Source: Niastella sp. (lineage in GTDB: Bacteria; Bacteroidota; Bacteroidia; Chitinophagales; Chitinophagaceae). From it: a DNA stretch of 53,560 bases. Shown here piece after piece: positions 17,054 to 24,532 of this stretch (position 1 is its first letter; every line of letters begins with the position of its first letter). The stretch is from positions 1 through 53,560 of the forward strand of contig JAGIBF010000057.1 in the NCBI GenBank assembly GCA_017744515.1, read 5' to 3'. A program made the position numbers and the translations under genes. Under the pieces are notes generated by a model. It saw only the letters and a list, made by a program, of their open reading frames with translations. It did not search any database and was not told the DNA's origin.

Positions 17054-17722
17054 AAGCGACCAATCGATAGGATCGAGGCCCTCCTTCACGAGGTACTCAT
17101 TCGTTTTGGAGAAGTGCTTACAACCAAAGAAGCCCGCATCTGCTGAATAAGGTGAAGGGTGGGCTGCCTTTAGTACACGGTGTTTGGTTTCGTCCACCAG
17201 TTCTTGCTTGGCCTGCGCAAACTTGCCCCAGAGCAGGAACACCACGCCTTTCTTTTGATCCGATACTTTGCGGATGACCGAATCGGTGAAATCGGCCCAG
17301 CCGATCTTTGCATGGCTCATGGGTTCACCCTGGCGTACGGTGAGCGATGCGTTGAGCATCAGCACCCCCTGCTGCGCCCAGCGGGTAAGGTTGCCATGTT
17401 TGGGAATAGGCAGGCCTATATCGGTGTGTATTTCTTTATAGATGTTCACGAGTGAGGGCGGTGGCTTGATGCCATCCTGTACGGAGAAGCAAAGACCATG
17501 CGCCTGGTTGGGGCCGTGGTAAGGATCCTGTCCCAGCAAAACTACTTTTACGTTATCGAAAGGAGTAAGGTTGAATGCATTGAAGATGAGCCCCCCGGGT
17601 GGATAGATAGTTTTGCCGGCAGCCCTTTCCATTTTGAGAAATCCAACGATCTCTCCGAAATACGGCTTGCTGAATTCATCCTTGAGTACGGCTTTCCAGC
17701 TATCGTCTATTTTGACATCCAT
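17051..17722 (-). CDS. ung: Uracil-DNA glycosylase, family 1
   Basis: A 223-residue cytosolic enzyme that removes uracil from DNA as the first step of base-excision repair. All family-1 motifs are present: the water-activating loop GQDPYHGPNQAHGLCFSV with the catalytic Asp, the uracil-binding LMLNASLTVRQG, and the DNA-intercalation motif AHPSPYSADAGFFGCKHFS with the catalytic His. Length matches E. coli Ung. It lies 31 nt downstream of the first TlpA-like gene in the same direction and may be transcribed with it. Confidence 0.97.
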   Translation of the reverse strand: MDVKIDDSWKAVLKDEFSKPYFGEIVGFLKMERAAGKTIYPPGGLIFNAFNLTPFDNVKVVLLGQDPYHGPNQAHGLCFSVQDGIKPPPSLVNIYKEIHTDIGLPIPKHGNLTRWAQQGVLMLNASLTVRQGEPMSHAKIGWADFTDSVIRKVSDQKKGVVFLLWGKFAQAKQELVDETKHRVLKAAHPSPYSADAGFFGCKHFSKTNEYLVKEGLDPIDWSL

Positions 17723-17753
17723 GCCTTTTTTTGGCGGTAAATGTATGGAAAAG

Positions 17754-19679
17754 CTACGAACCAGTTTTAGCTACTTCAATCATATTGGTTATTTCGTCTA
17801 CCAGTTCTTCTGGTGTGCCACCATAGCCTACTGACTTGAAACGGACCATACTGTTTTGGTCAATGATAAATTTGGCAGGAATGCCCGGCACATTGAATTG
17901 GTCTATTACTTTACTGTCGTAGTCCATCAGTATATGAAATGGCCAGGCATGTTTCTGAACAAGAGCAGACACTTCTTTTTGGATATTGTCGGGGTTGCCT
18001 GTCTCACGGGTATCGATGAACACGAATTGTACACTGGGGTCATTCTTGTATTTCTCCACGGCCATTTGCATGCCGGGGAAAGAGGCAAGGCAGGGACCAC
18101 ACCAGGTAGCCCAGAAGTCTACGATCACTACTTTACCTTTCAGGGAAGCCAGTGATATATCTTTTCCGTCAAGGTCTTTTAAAGTAAAAGCAGGCGCCGG
18201 TGTATTCAGCATCTCTCTGGCCAGTTTAGCGCGTTCCCGGGCCCTGGGCTCTTTCTCCAGTTCCGATAGGTAAGTGATCCATTGGTTTTCCGTGTTGTTG
18301 CCTGCCAGGTACAATCTTTTGAATTGTGCTTTCATCTTCGGGCTGGCTTTACCTGCTTTTACAAGGGTTTCCAACTCGTGACGGGCGGCAGCCGGCCCTT
18401 TTACTTTTTCTGCATATACAGCAAATACCTCGTTGATGGCTACATTGTTTTGTTGGTAATCTGCTACTGCTTTTTGCTGCCAGGTATAAGCGTTCTTATG
18501 ATCTCCGAGGTTGTATAGCAACAAGGCGTATGTATCGGAAAAACTGCCGCGGGAGCGTAGCATGAATTCCCTCCATTGTGCGTTGGTATAATAGGATGTT
18601 TTATCGCTGCTGCCATTGTCTACCTCATCCTGGATGATCTTCAGACTTACTTCTGCAAGCGCTTTACCTGTTTTGCCATCGATGGGTTTTGCGTTCACAC
18701 TGTCGCCGGCCAGTTTCCGGGCAATGGCTATATATTGGTATGCACGGATGCGCTGCTGGCTGATCTGCGCAGCATACTGTTGTGCTTTTGCATAGTTGCC
18801 TTCCTCTATCCAGGCATAGGCTACTTCGCTGACTACATTGGATAATAACGCAGAGTCTTGTTTGGTGACAGGTGGAAAGGCAGCTTTTATATTATTGTAT
18901 AGTGCTGCTTTTTGTGCGGCCTGTGCGGCGACTGCAAGCGCCGTGATCTGTTCACTTCTAACCCACGAGCCGTTTGGGTACCTTGCCTTCATCAACGAAT
19001 CAGCGTGTGCTGCTTTGTTGGCATCTTTAATACGGGTGTACAGGTTTTTTACCAGCAGCAGATCGCTCTCTTTGGTGGCTGTGTTGACCAGCATCCTTTC
19101 GAGTGTTGCTGACAGCAGTGCTTTATCGTCTGCTTCTTTGGACCGGGCCAGCATGTTTAAGTAGTCGGCTTTGTATTGCTCTTTCAGCGCAGGATGCAGG
19201 ACATAATCTTCTTTAATTAATGTATTGGCTGTTGCTGCGGCTACTTCCAATCCCCATACATCCCCATAATTCAAACCCACCTGCCCAATAGATTTACGGG
19301 CGCCGGGCAATGGCTTGCCATCGATGGTATACAGGTAGGAATAATAGCCAAAGTCTTTTGTATTATCCCTGATGCCGTCTTTTACAAAGCTGAGGAAAAA
19401 AGCCAGCGTAGTATCTGTGGTGCTGATTGTTCCCTTAAACAGGTTACCGATCTTCGTGAGCTTTACTTCCTGTGCTACCGGCAGCGCACCTTCCAGCAGG
19501 TAAGCATACGCTTTGGGTTCACCCAGGCCGGCGAGGGCAGTGGTACCCGGATCATAAGTGAAGCTGATTGCAGAGTCAGGCTGCGGTTTTGCTGGTACGA
19601 AAGTTATGGGCGATTGTGCCAACAGGTTATTGGTGTACAGACCGGCTACCAGTAACAGACCTATGAATATTTTTCTCAT
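17754..19679 (-). CDS. TlpA-like exported thioredoxin-fold protein with long N-terminal region, copy 1
   Basis: A 641-residue exported protein. The signal peptide covers about 1-21 (ending LLAQS), and an Ig-like beta domain with the YDPGTTALAG pattern follows. A helical TPR-like middle region covers about 150-490. The C-terminal AhpC/TSA-thioredoxin domain (about 500-641) has the active site WCGPC at 526-530 and the cis-proline loop GIPAKF. Such proteins act as periplasmic thiol-disulfide oxidoreductases. The size and arrangement are typical of Bacteroidota homologues. It is a tandem paralogue of the next gene upstream. TGTACATTCAGG about 23 nt before the start is shared, with one change, with the paralogue. 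Confidence 0.9.
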   Translation of the reverse strand: MRKIFIGLLLVAGLYTNNLLAQSPITFVPAKPQPDSAISFTYDPGTTALAGLGEPKAYAYLLEGALPVAQEVKLTKIGNLFKGTISTTDTTLAFFLSFVKDGIRDNTKDFGYYSYLYTIDGKPLPGARKSIGQVGLNYGDVWGLEVAAATANTLIKEDYVLHPALKEQYKADYLNMLARSKEADDKALLSATLERMLVNTATKESDLLLVKNLYTRIKDANKAAHADSLMKARYPNGSWVRSEQITALAVAAQAAQKAALYNNIKAAFPPVTKQDSALLSNVVSEVAYAWIEEGNYAKAQQYAAQISQQRIRAYQYIAIARKLAGDSVNAKPIDGKTGKALAEVSLKIIQDEVDNGSSDKTSYYTNAQWREFMLRSRGSFSDTYALLLYNLGDHKNAYTWQQKAVADYQQNNVAINEVFAVYAEKVKGPAAARHELETLVKAGKASPKMKAQFKRLYLAGNNTENQWITYLSELEKEPRARERAKLAREMLNTPAPAFTLKDLDGKDISLASLKGKVVIVDFWATWCGPCLASFPGMQMAVEKYKNDPSVQFVFIDTRETGNPDNIQKEVSALVQKHAWPFHILMDYDSKVIDQFNVPGIPAKFIIDQNSMVRFKSVGYGGTPEELVDEITNMIEVAKTGS

Positions 19680-19732
19680 ATTTTGGGTTGGGTAACTGAG
19701 TCCTGAATGTACAGCTTTTATGTTACTGTTAC

Positions 19733-19787
19733 AGGACCAAAGGTCCTAAAACAGCACTGCAAGGCTATTAAGCCTCGCAGTGCTGTT
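19733..19787 (-). terminator. Two-stem terminator between the TlpA-like genes
   Basis: On the minus strand, an 11-bp stem AACAGCACTGC/GCAGTGCTGTT with a further 5 inner pairs is followed by TTTT and then a second small stem AGGACC/GGTCCT. It starts 18 nt after the stop codon of TlpA-like copy 2 and separates the two paralogues into different transcripts. Confidence 0.7.
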
Positions 19788-19805
19788 CGTTTATACTTGT
19801 TGTTA

Positions 19806-21749
19806 TTAGAATCCTTTCTTGCTGTCGTCGCCGCTTGTTTTGGCAAGTTCGATCATGGTGGTGATCTCATCAACCACCCCTTCTGCCGTGCCGCCAAAGC
19901 CTACTTTCCTGAAACGCACCACGCTGTTTTTGTCGATGATAAACTTGGTAGGGATACCATCTACCTTATATTGCTCTATAACTTTGCTGTCATAGTCCAT
20001 CAGTACATGGAATGGGTAAGCGTTCTTTTCTATGAGCGCGGTAACATCTTTCTTTATTTTGTCGCGGTCGCCCGATTCACGCGTATCGATGAATACGAAC
20101 TTTACATCGGGGTCATTCTTGTATTTTTCAACAGCCATCTTCATGCCCGGGAAAGAGGCAAGACAGGGGCCGCACCAGGTGGCCCAGAAGTCGACGATCA
20201 CTATTTTGCCTTTCAGCGAAGCAAGGGAGATGTCATTGCCCGTAAGGTCTTTCAAAGCGAAAGCAGGCGCCGGATCGTTCAGCATTTCTTTGGCCAGTTT
20301 GGCGCGATCTTTAGCCTTGAATTCTTTTTCCAAACCCTCTACGTAAGCCATCCATTGATTCTCTGTATTGCTGCCTGCGAGGTATAGCCTTTTGAATTGT
20401 TCTTTCATTTTAGGCGTGGCTTTGCCTGCTTTCACAAAGCTTTCCAGCTCTTTTTTTGCGGCAGCCGGTCCTTTTACTTTTTCTGTATACAGCGCAAATG
20501 CCTCATTCATGGACACATCGTTGCGCTTATTGCCGGCTACTGCTTTTTCCTGGTAGGTATAAGCATTTTTGTAATCGCCGAGGTGATACAACAGCAGCGC
20601 ATAAGTGTCTGCAAACATGTCATGGGTGCGCTGCAACTGCTCTTTAAACTGGCTGTCGGTATAATAAACAGGTTTATTGCCGGGATTCCTGATCTCTTCC
20701 TGCATCAATTGCAAGCTCATGGCAGAGAACTCCTTGCCTGTCTTGGCATCCAGGGGTTTTGCATATACACTTTCGCCAGACAGTTTCCAGGCAACAGAAT
20801 TGTATATACTGGCACGTGTGCTCTTGTTGCTGATCTGGGCGGCAAACTGTTTTACTTTTTCATAGTTTTCCTCCCGCATGTATACATTAGCTACCGCAGC
20901 TGCATAGTTGGAGAAAGCGGCAGAGTCTTCTTTGGTAATGGGTGGGTAATCAGCTTTCAGCTTGTTGAACATTTCTTCTTTTTGTGTACCCTGGGTAATG
21001 GAATAGAAAGCCATGATCTTTTCATTCTTCACCCATGCCCCCTGTGGATAGCGGGCTTTTGTCAATGAATCGGCGCGCGCGGCATTATTCTTATCTTTTA
21101 GCCGTGTGTAAAAATTTTTGGCCAGTTGCAGGTCGCTTTCTTTGGTGTCAGTGCTGGCCAACATCTTCTCCAGCGTTTCTCCCAGCAAAGCTTTATCGGC
21201 ATCTTCTTTCGACTGAGCCAGCATGCTTAAATAGTCGGTCTTATATTTATCCTTGAGCACGGGGTGCAATGCGTAATCTTCCCTGATCAGCTTCGTGGCT
21301 GTTCCTGCATCTGCCGCCAGCCCCCACAGACCACCATAATACATACCCGTTTGTCCAATGGATTTACGGGCGCCGGCAACTGGGTTGCCATCGGCAGTAT
21401 ACAGATAGGAGTAATAGCCGAGGTCTTTTCCATTGTCCCTCGTTTCTTCTTTACTGAATGTGAGGAAAAAAGCAACAGTGGTATCGGTGGTGCTGATCTC
21501 GCCTTTGTAGTAGGAACCTGTTTTCGTGAGTTTGATTTCCTGTGCCACCGGAACGGCGCCTTGCAGCAGGTAAGCGTAGGCTTTGATACCGTCTTTGCCT
21601 GCCAGTGCTGTAGTAGCCGGATCATAACTGAAGCTGACGGATGAGCCCGGTTTCGGTTTTTCTGGGGTGAAAGTTACAGGTGATTGTGCTACCAGGTTAT
21701 TGGTAAACAGGCAGGCTACGAGCAGCAGCCCCATGAATAAGGTCCTCAT
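19806..21749 (-). CDS. TlpA-like exported thioredoxin-fold protein with long N-terminal region, copy 2
   Basis: A 647-residue paralogue of the downstream gene, very similar along its whole length. It has a signal peptide, the Ig-like YDPATTALAG region, a TPR-like middle region and a thioredoxin domain with CGPC at 526-529 and the cis-proline loop GIPTKF. It differs mainly in an extra C-terminal tail (GDDSKKGF). Both copies keep the redox-active cysteines. The pair looks like a gene duplication with separate promoters. The upstream 12-mer TGTAAATTCAGG (21786-21797, minus strand) is shared with the partial gene at the left edge of the window. Confidence 0.9.
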   Translation of the reverse strand: MRTLFMGLLLVACLFTNNLVAQSPVTFTPEKPKPGSSVSFSYDPATTALAGKDGIKAYAYLLQGAVPVAQEIKLTKTGSYYKGEISTTDTTVAFFLTFSKEETRDNGKDLGYYSYLYTADGNPVAGARKSIGQTGMYYGGLWGLAADAGTATKLIREDYALHPVLKDKYKTDYLSMLAQSKEDADKALLGETLEKMLASTDTKESDLQLAKNFYTRLKDKNNAARADSLTKARYPQGAWVKNEKIMAFYSITQGTQKEEMFNKLKADYPPITKEDSAAFSNYAAAVANVYMREENYEKVKQFAAQISNKSTRASIYNSVAWKLSGESVYAKPLDAKTGKEFSAMSLQLMQEEIRNPGNKPVYYTDSQFKEQLQRTHDMFADTYALLLYHLGDYKNAYTYQEKAVAGNKRNDVSMNEAFALYTEKVKGPAAAKKELESFVKAGKATPKMKEQFKRLYLAGSNTENQWMAYVEGLEKEFKAKDRAKLAKEMLNDPAPAFALKDLTGNDISLASLKGKIVIVDFWATWCGPCLASFPGMKMAVEKYKNDPDVKFVFIDTRESGDRDKIKKDVTALIEKNAYPFHVLMDYDSKVIEQYKVDGIPTKFIIDKNSVVRFRKVGFGGTAEGVVDEITTMIELAKTSGDDSKKGF

Positions 21750-21860
21750 AAACGCGGGATTGTTGGTTAGGTAATTGGTATACTGCCTGAATTTACAACT
21801 TTGGGGAGGGATAACCCACGTCTATGCCCCTTGCCGGATGTATTTAAGATATTTTTATAT

Positions 21861-23399
21861 TTATTTCACTACCAGTACTTTTTCCCGGAAGGGTTCGCCG
21901 GGGCCAAAGGCATCGGGTATACTTACGATGTAGGCGCCTGCGCTCAATCCGTAAACGTTGACCGGGGTGTTTTCGTAAAGGGATAACTGCTGTACTGTTT
22001 TCCCATTCATATCTGTAATGAAGGCAGGCAGCCGTTTGGTGTTGCCGTCGATACGAATGCTGAACTGGCCCTTGCTGGGGTTGGGCCACATCAATACGGT
22101 GACGCCGGCTTCGCCCGTTCCTTTTACTGCTTTGATAAGCGTGTAGCTGCTCCTGTTATCGAGATCTGTTTGTTTTAAGCGATAGTAAGTAACGCCTGTA
22201 TAGTTATTGGGATCGTTGTAACGATAGCGGAGCGGTTGCGTACTGTTGCCGCCTGCTGCCAGAGAGGTTACAAGTCCTATAGCCCTGAATTGCACTTCTG
22301 ATTGCCATCTTCTTTCCACATCAAAACCTTTGTTGTTTTGCTCGGAGGCGGTTTCCCAATCGAGCTGCACCATCGCCGTGTTGAGCCGTAATGCGCGGAA
22401 GTCGGTCAGGGTAACCGGTAGAGCTGCTAACGTGAGGCCGATACCAAACTGGCCCAGCGTTGTAATGCCATACCGTGCGGCATATCCACCGGCCACTGTT
22501 TTGCCCGGTGTATTATTGGCAGGTAATGTACTGCCTGCCGGACGTGTCCAGGCTGCGCCATTGGTGCTGCCTACAGGGCGTTGCAATATACCAAAGGAGT
22601 TATCGGTGAGTCCTGAAATACCATTGATGTAAAGTTGCAGATCGTATTTACCGCCTGTTGGTGCTGCATTGGCAGAAATGTTCCATACTGCTTCGGGCGC
22701 TACGCTTACATAGGTTGTACCTTCTTCAGGAACCAGGAGACCGGCATCAGTACCGGCTTTGGGTGTACTGTTGATGTCGATATAGATGAGCCCGGCAAGC
22801 GGTGCTGCAGTGAGGTTGGTCAAAACAGCTACTCTTGACTGTGTGGCAGAGCCAACAGGGAATTGATAGCTGTTGACAGTGGCAGGCGTGATGCGTCTGC
22901 GCAAAGTGCCATTGATCCAGCCCTGGCTGAAGTTGGGGTTGGCGGCATCGGCTTCAACGGCCGCTGCTGTCCCTTCAGTAGCAATGGCTAAAAATGATCC
23001 TGTAGTTACAGTCCCTTTTTGCAGGTACCATTTCTGCGCCAGGATATTGCTTTGCAGTTCGAGGCTGTTACCATTCAGTTCAAGCCGGGAGAAGATCTGT
23101 GGTGACTTAATAGTTTGGTTGCCCGTTCCATTGAATATAAACCTGCCACTGCCATAATTGCCACCACCTGTAAGCGCCAGATCGGTGAAATTGCCAGACG
23201 AGCCATTGCCGATATAGACAATACCCTCGTTGGCGAGCGTACTACCATTTTCCAGTGTAAGATTTCCTTTCACGCTGATTACTGCTCCGTTCTGTACGGT
23301 AATGGTTGCACCGTTCTTGAGCACGAGGACGTCTTGTCCCCGCCCCTTGAAAGGCAGACTAAGTGATATTATAAAAATGAACGTGGCTACTTTCTTCAT
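21861..23399 (-). CDS. Secreted protein with type IX secretion C-terminal sorting domain
   Basis: The protein is 512 residues from ATG 23399. The frame also opens at 23426, but MKKVATFIFIISLSLPFKG is the natural signal-peptide start. After the signal comes a repetitive beta-helix-like region (about 25-130, ENGSTLANEGIVYIGNGSS) of the kind seen in adhesins, then a mostly beta middle part. Near 355-420 lies DWETASEQNNKGFDVERRW, a common Bacteroidota pre-sorting module. The last 75 residues are a Por/T9SS type A sorting domain (MWPNPSKGQFSIR, ITDMNGKTV, GAYIVSI, EKVLVVK). It should be exported to the surface through the type IX system. The ligand or function is unknown. Confidence 0.88.
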   Translation of the reverse strand: MKKVATFIFIISLSLPFKGRGQDVLVLKNGATITVQNGAVISVKGNLTLENGSTLANEGIVYIGNGSSGNFTDLALTGGGNYGSGRFIFNGTGNQTIKSPQIFSRLELNGNSLELQSNILAQKWYLQKGTVTTGSFLAIATEGTAAAVEADAANPNFSQGWINGTLRRRITPATVNSYQFPVGSATQSRVAVLTNLTAAPLAGLIYIDINSTPKAGTDAGLLVPEEGTTYVSVAPEAVWNISANAAPTGGKYDLQLYINGISGLTDNSFGILQRPVGSTNGAAWTRPAGSTLPANNTPGKTVAGGYAARYGITTLGQFGIGLTLAALPVTLTDFRALRLNTAMVQLDWETASEQNNKGFDVERRWQSEVQFRAIGLVTSLAAGGNSTQPLRYRYNDPNNYTGVTYYRLKQTDLDNRSSYTLIKAVKGTGEAGVTVLMWPNPSKGQFSIRIDGNTKRLPAFITDMNGKTVQQLSLYENTPVNVYGLSAGAYIVSIPDAFGPGEPFREKVLVVK

Positions 23400-23420
23400 G
23401 TTAATGTTCTTTAGTCCTTT

Positions 23421-23481
23421 TGACAAGGCTTCGACAACCCTTCGACAAGCTTTCCGCAGAGCGGGACAGGCAGGGTGACAG
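23421..23481. repeat. Dispersed TTCGACAAGC / GTCACCCTG repeat
   Basis: Read on the minus strand this contains CTGTCACCCTG, a GTCCCGC block, CTTGTCGAAGGG and GTCGAAG. The same words, in similar order, occur at 48835-48900. It matches a widespread interspersed repeat type with CGAAGGGTTTCGACAGG in many bacterial genomes. It fills the spacer between two secreted-protein genes. Confidence 0.65.
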
Positions 23482-23490
23482 AATGATTGG

Positions 23491-24378
23491 TTATTGTACC
23501 TTGGCGCAAATGGCCCAGACGGTTATAGCTCTTGAACTACCGGAAGTATTTTGGAGCATTACCCGCCAGAAGTTCAAATTATCGGGGTGAGGACCTGAAT
23601 AAGCTATTTCAATATCTCTTACTGCTCCGTTCCAGTCACGATGGCCTCCTCCACCACCAATCAATTTGGTACCAGCTGGACAACCACAGTTGTAATCGGC
23701 GGTGCTATTGGCCCCTACGCTCCGGGTCTCACTTACATATTGTACGCCCATCATCAAAGTACCGGAATAAGTAATGTTGCCATTTACATCCAGCGCTTGG
23801 GAAGGCTGTTCTTTTTGAATACCTATTTTACCAAGTGGATCAATGGTTAAGGCCGGGGTGGGGCTGGCATTGGCATGAAAGCGGTATCCATTGAAGAAGC
23901 GCATAAGCATCTGATGACTGAGTGTGTTGGTAGTAGGGCCTAAGTTGGTAGCATCTCCCAAAATAAAAGAGCCGGCGGGTTGGTTGGTACTTACATTGGA
24001 ACCAATCGCCACTGATTTGTTCGACATAAGCCGAATGCCGGAGTTGGAACCATCAGCGGAAATGTATTTCCCGTTGGTATTGATGTTTTGCTGCAGCGTG
24101 TACGCGCTGAGGTTGAGCCAGTTGGGCGCGGCCGGTGTGCCCGCATTGTAATAAAAACCGGCTGTGCCATCGGTTTGTATCACCAGCAGGCCGGTAGCGG
24201 GGGTGGTGATAGCTGCCCGCTGCGCAGCTGTCATTTGTGGGATCAGTAATCCTTTGTTATTAGACGTAATGTCTACTGCCGCACTGGGATTGGGATTGTT
24301 GGTGCCGATACCTACCTGCGCTTTTATGCGTGGCACCAACACCACGAGCAGACAAGCGATAATAATTACTCTTCTCAT
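23491..24378 (-). CDS. Secreted protein of unknown function with tail-fibre-like repeats
   Basis: A 295-residue protein with a signal peptide (1 to about 20, VLVPRIKAQ). The mature start VGIGTNNPNPSAAVDI and the segment GLLIPQMTAAQRAAI with GLLVIQTDGTAGFYYNAG are a recurrent Bacteroidota surface-protein pattern resembling phage tail-fibre beta repeats. The C-terminal part (about 205-295) is a separate domain with CGCPAGTKLIGGGGG and ends WAICAKVQ. There is no T9SS sorting domain and no chaperone-of-endosialidase motif. It shares direction with the T9SS cargo gene but has its own -7 element. Its role is unknown. Confidence 0.75.
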   Translation of the reverse strand: MRRVIIIACLLVVLVPRIKAQVGIGTNNPNPSAAVDITSNNKGLLIPQMTAAQRAAITTPATGLLVIQTDGTAGFYYNAGTPAAPNWLNLSAYTLQQNINTNGKYISADGSNSGIRLMSNKSVAIGSNVSTNQPAGSFILGDATNLGPTTNTLSHQMLMRFFNGYRFHANASPTPALTIDPLGKIGIQKEQPSQALDVNGNITYSGTLMMGVQYVSETRSVGANSTADYNCGCPAGTKLIGGGGGHRDWNGAVRDIEIAYSGPHPDNLNFWRVMLQNTSGSSRAITVWAICAKVQ

Positions 24379-24398
24379 ACAAAGTCCTGATTTTGCAT

Positions 24399-24406
24399 CA
24401 AAAGTA
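24399..24406 (-). promoter_or_regulatory. -7 element TACTTTTG
   Basis: TACTTTTG on the minus strand matches TAnnTTTG, 20 nt upstream of the ATG at 24378. A dispersed repeat starts directly behind it, and no -33 TTG is visible. Confidence 0.5.
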
Positions 24407-24408
24407 TT

Positions 24409-24434
24409 GACAGGCTGAGCGCAGCCGGAGGACC
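24409..24434. repeat. Short dispersed repeat with GGCTGAGCGCAGCCGGAGG
   Basis: The core GGCTGAGCGCAGCC is an inverted repeat (GGCTG/CAGCC with loop AGCG), followed by GGAGGACC. This is reminiscent of common REP-like repeats. It lies in the promoter region of the secreted-protein gene. Confidence 0.5.
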
Positions 24435-24469
24435 TTGTATGTGAACGACGGGATTTTGTATGTAGATAA

Positions 24470-24528
24470 GTCGGAAAGTAATACGTTTGTATTTCTTCCG
24501 GACTTTGCTGACTTCCGGTCTTTCAGAC
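24470..24528. repeat. Octamer-phased element, word GACCGGAA
   Basis: On the minus strand from 24528 the sequence reads GTCTGAAA, GACCGGAA, then a 9-mer GTCAGCAAA, then GTCCGGAA. A short opposite arm GTCGGAAA stands at 24470-24477. It begins 4 nt after the stop codon of the MutS-like gene. The same word family forms the element at 27696-27789, at the other end of this operon. Confidence 0.7.
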
Positions 24529-24532
24529 CTTA

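Noticed and set aside
23421..24434. Insertion sequence or MITE ends around the secreted-protein gene
   Set aside because: The repeats on the two sides are of different families, no transposase is present and no target duplication is visible.
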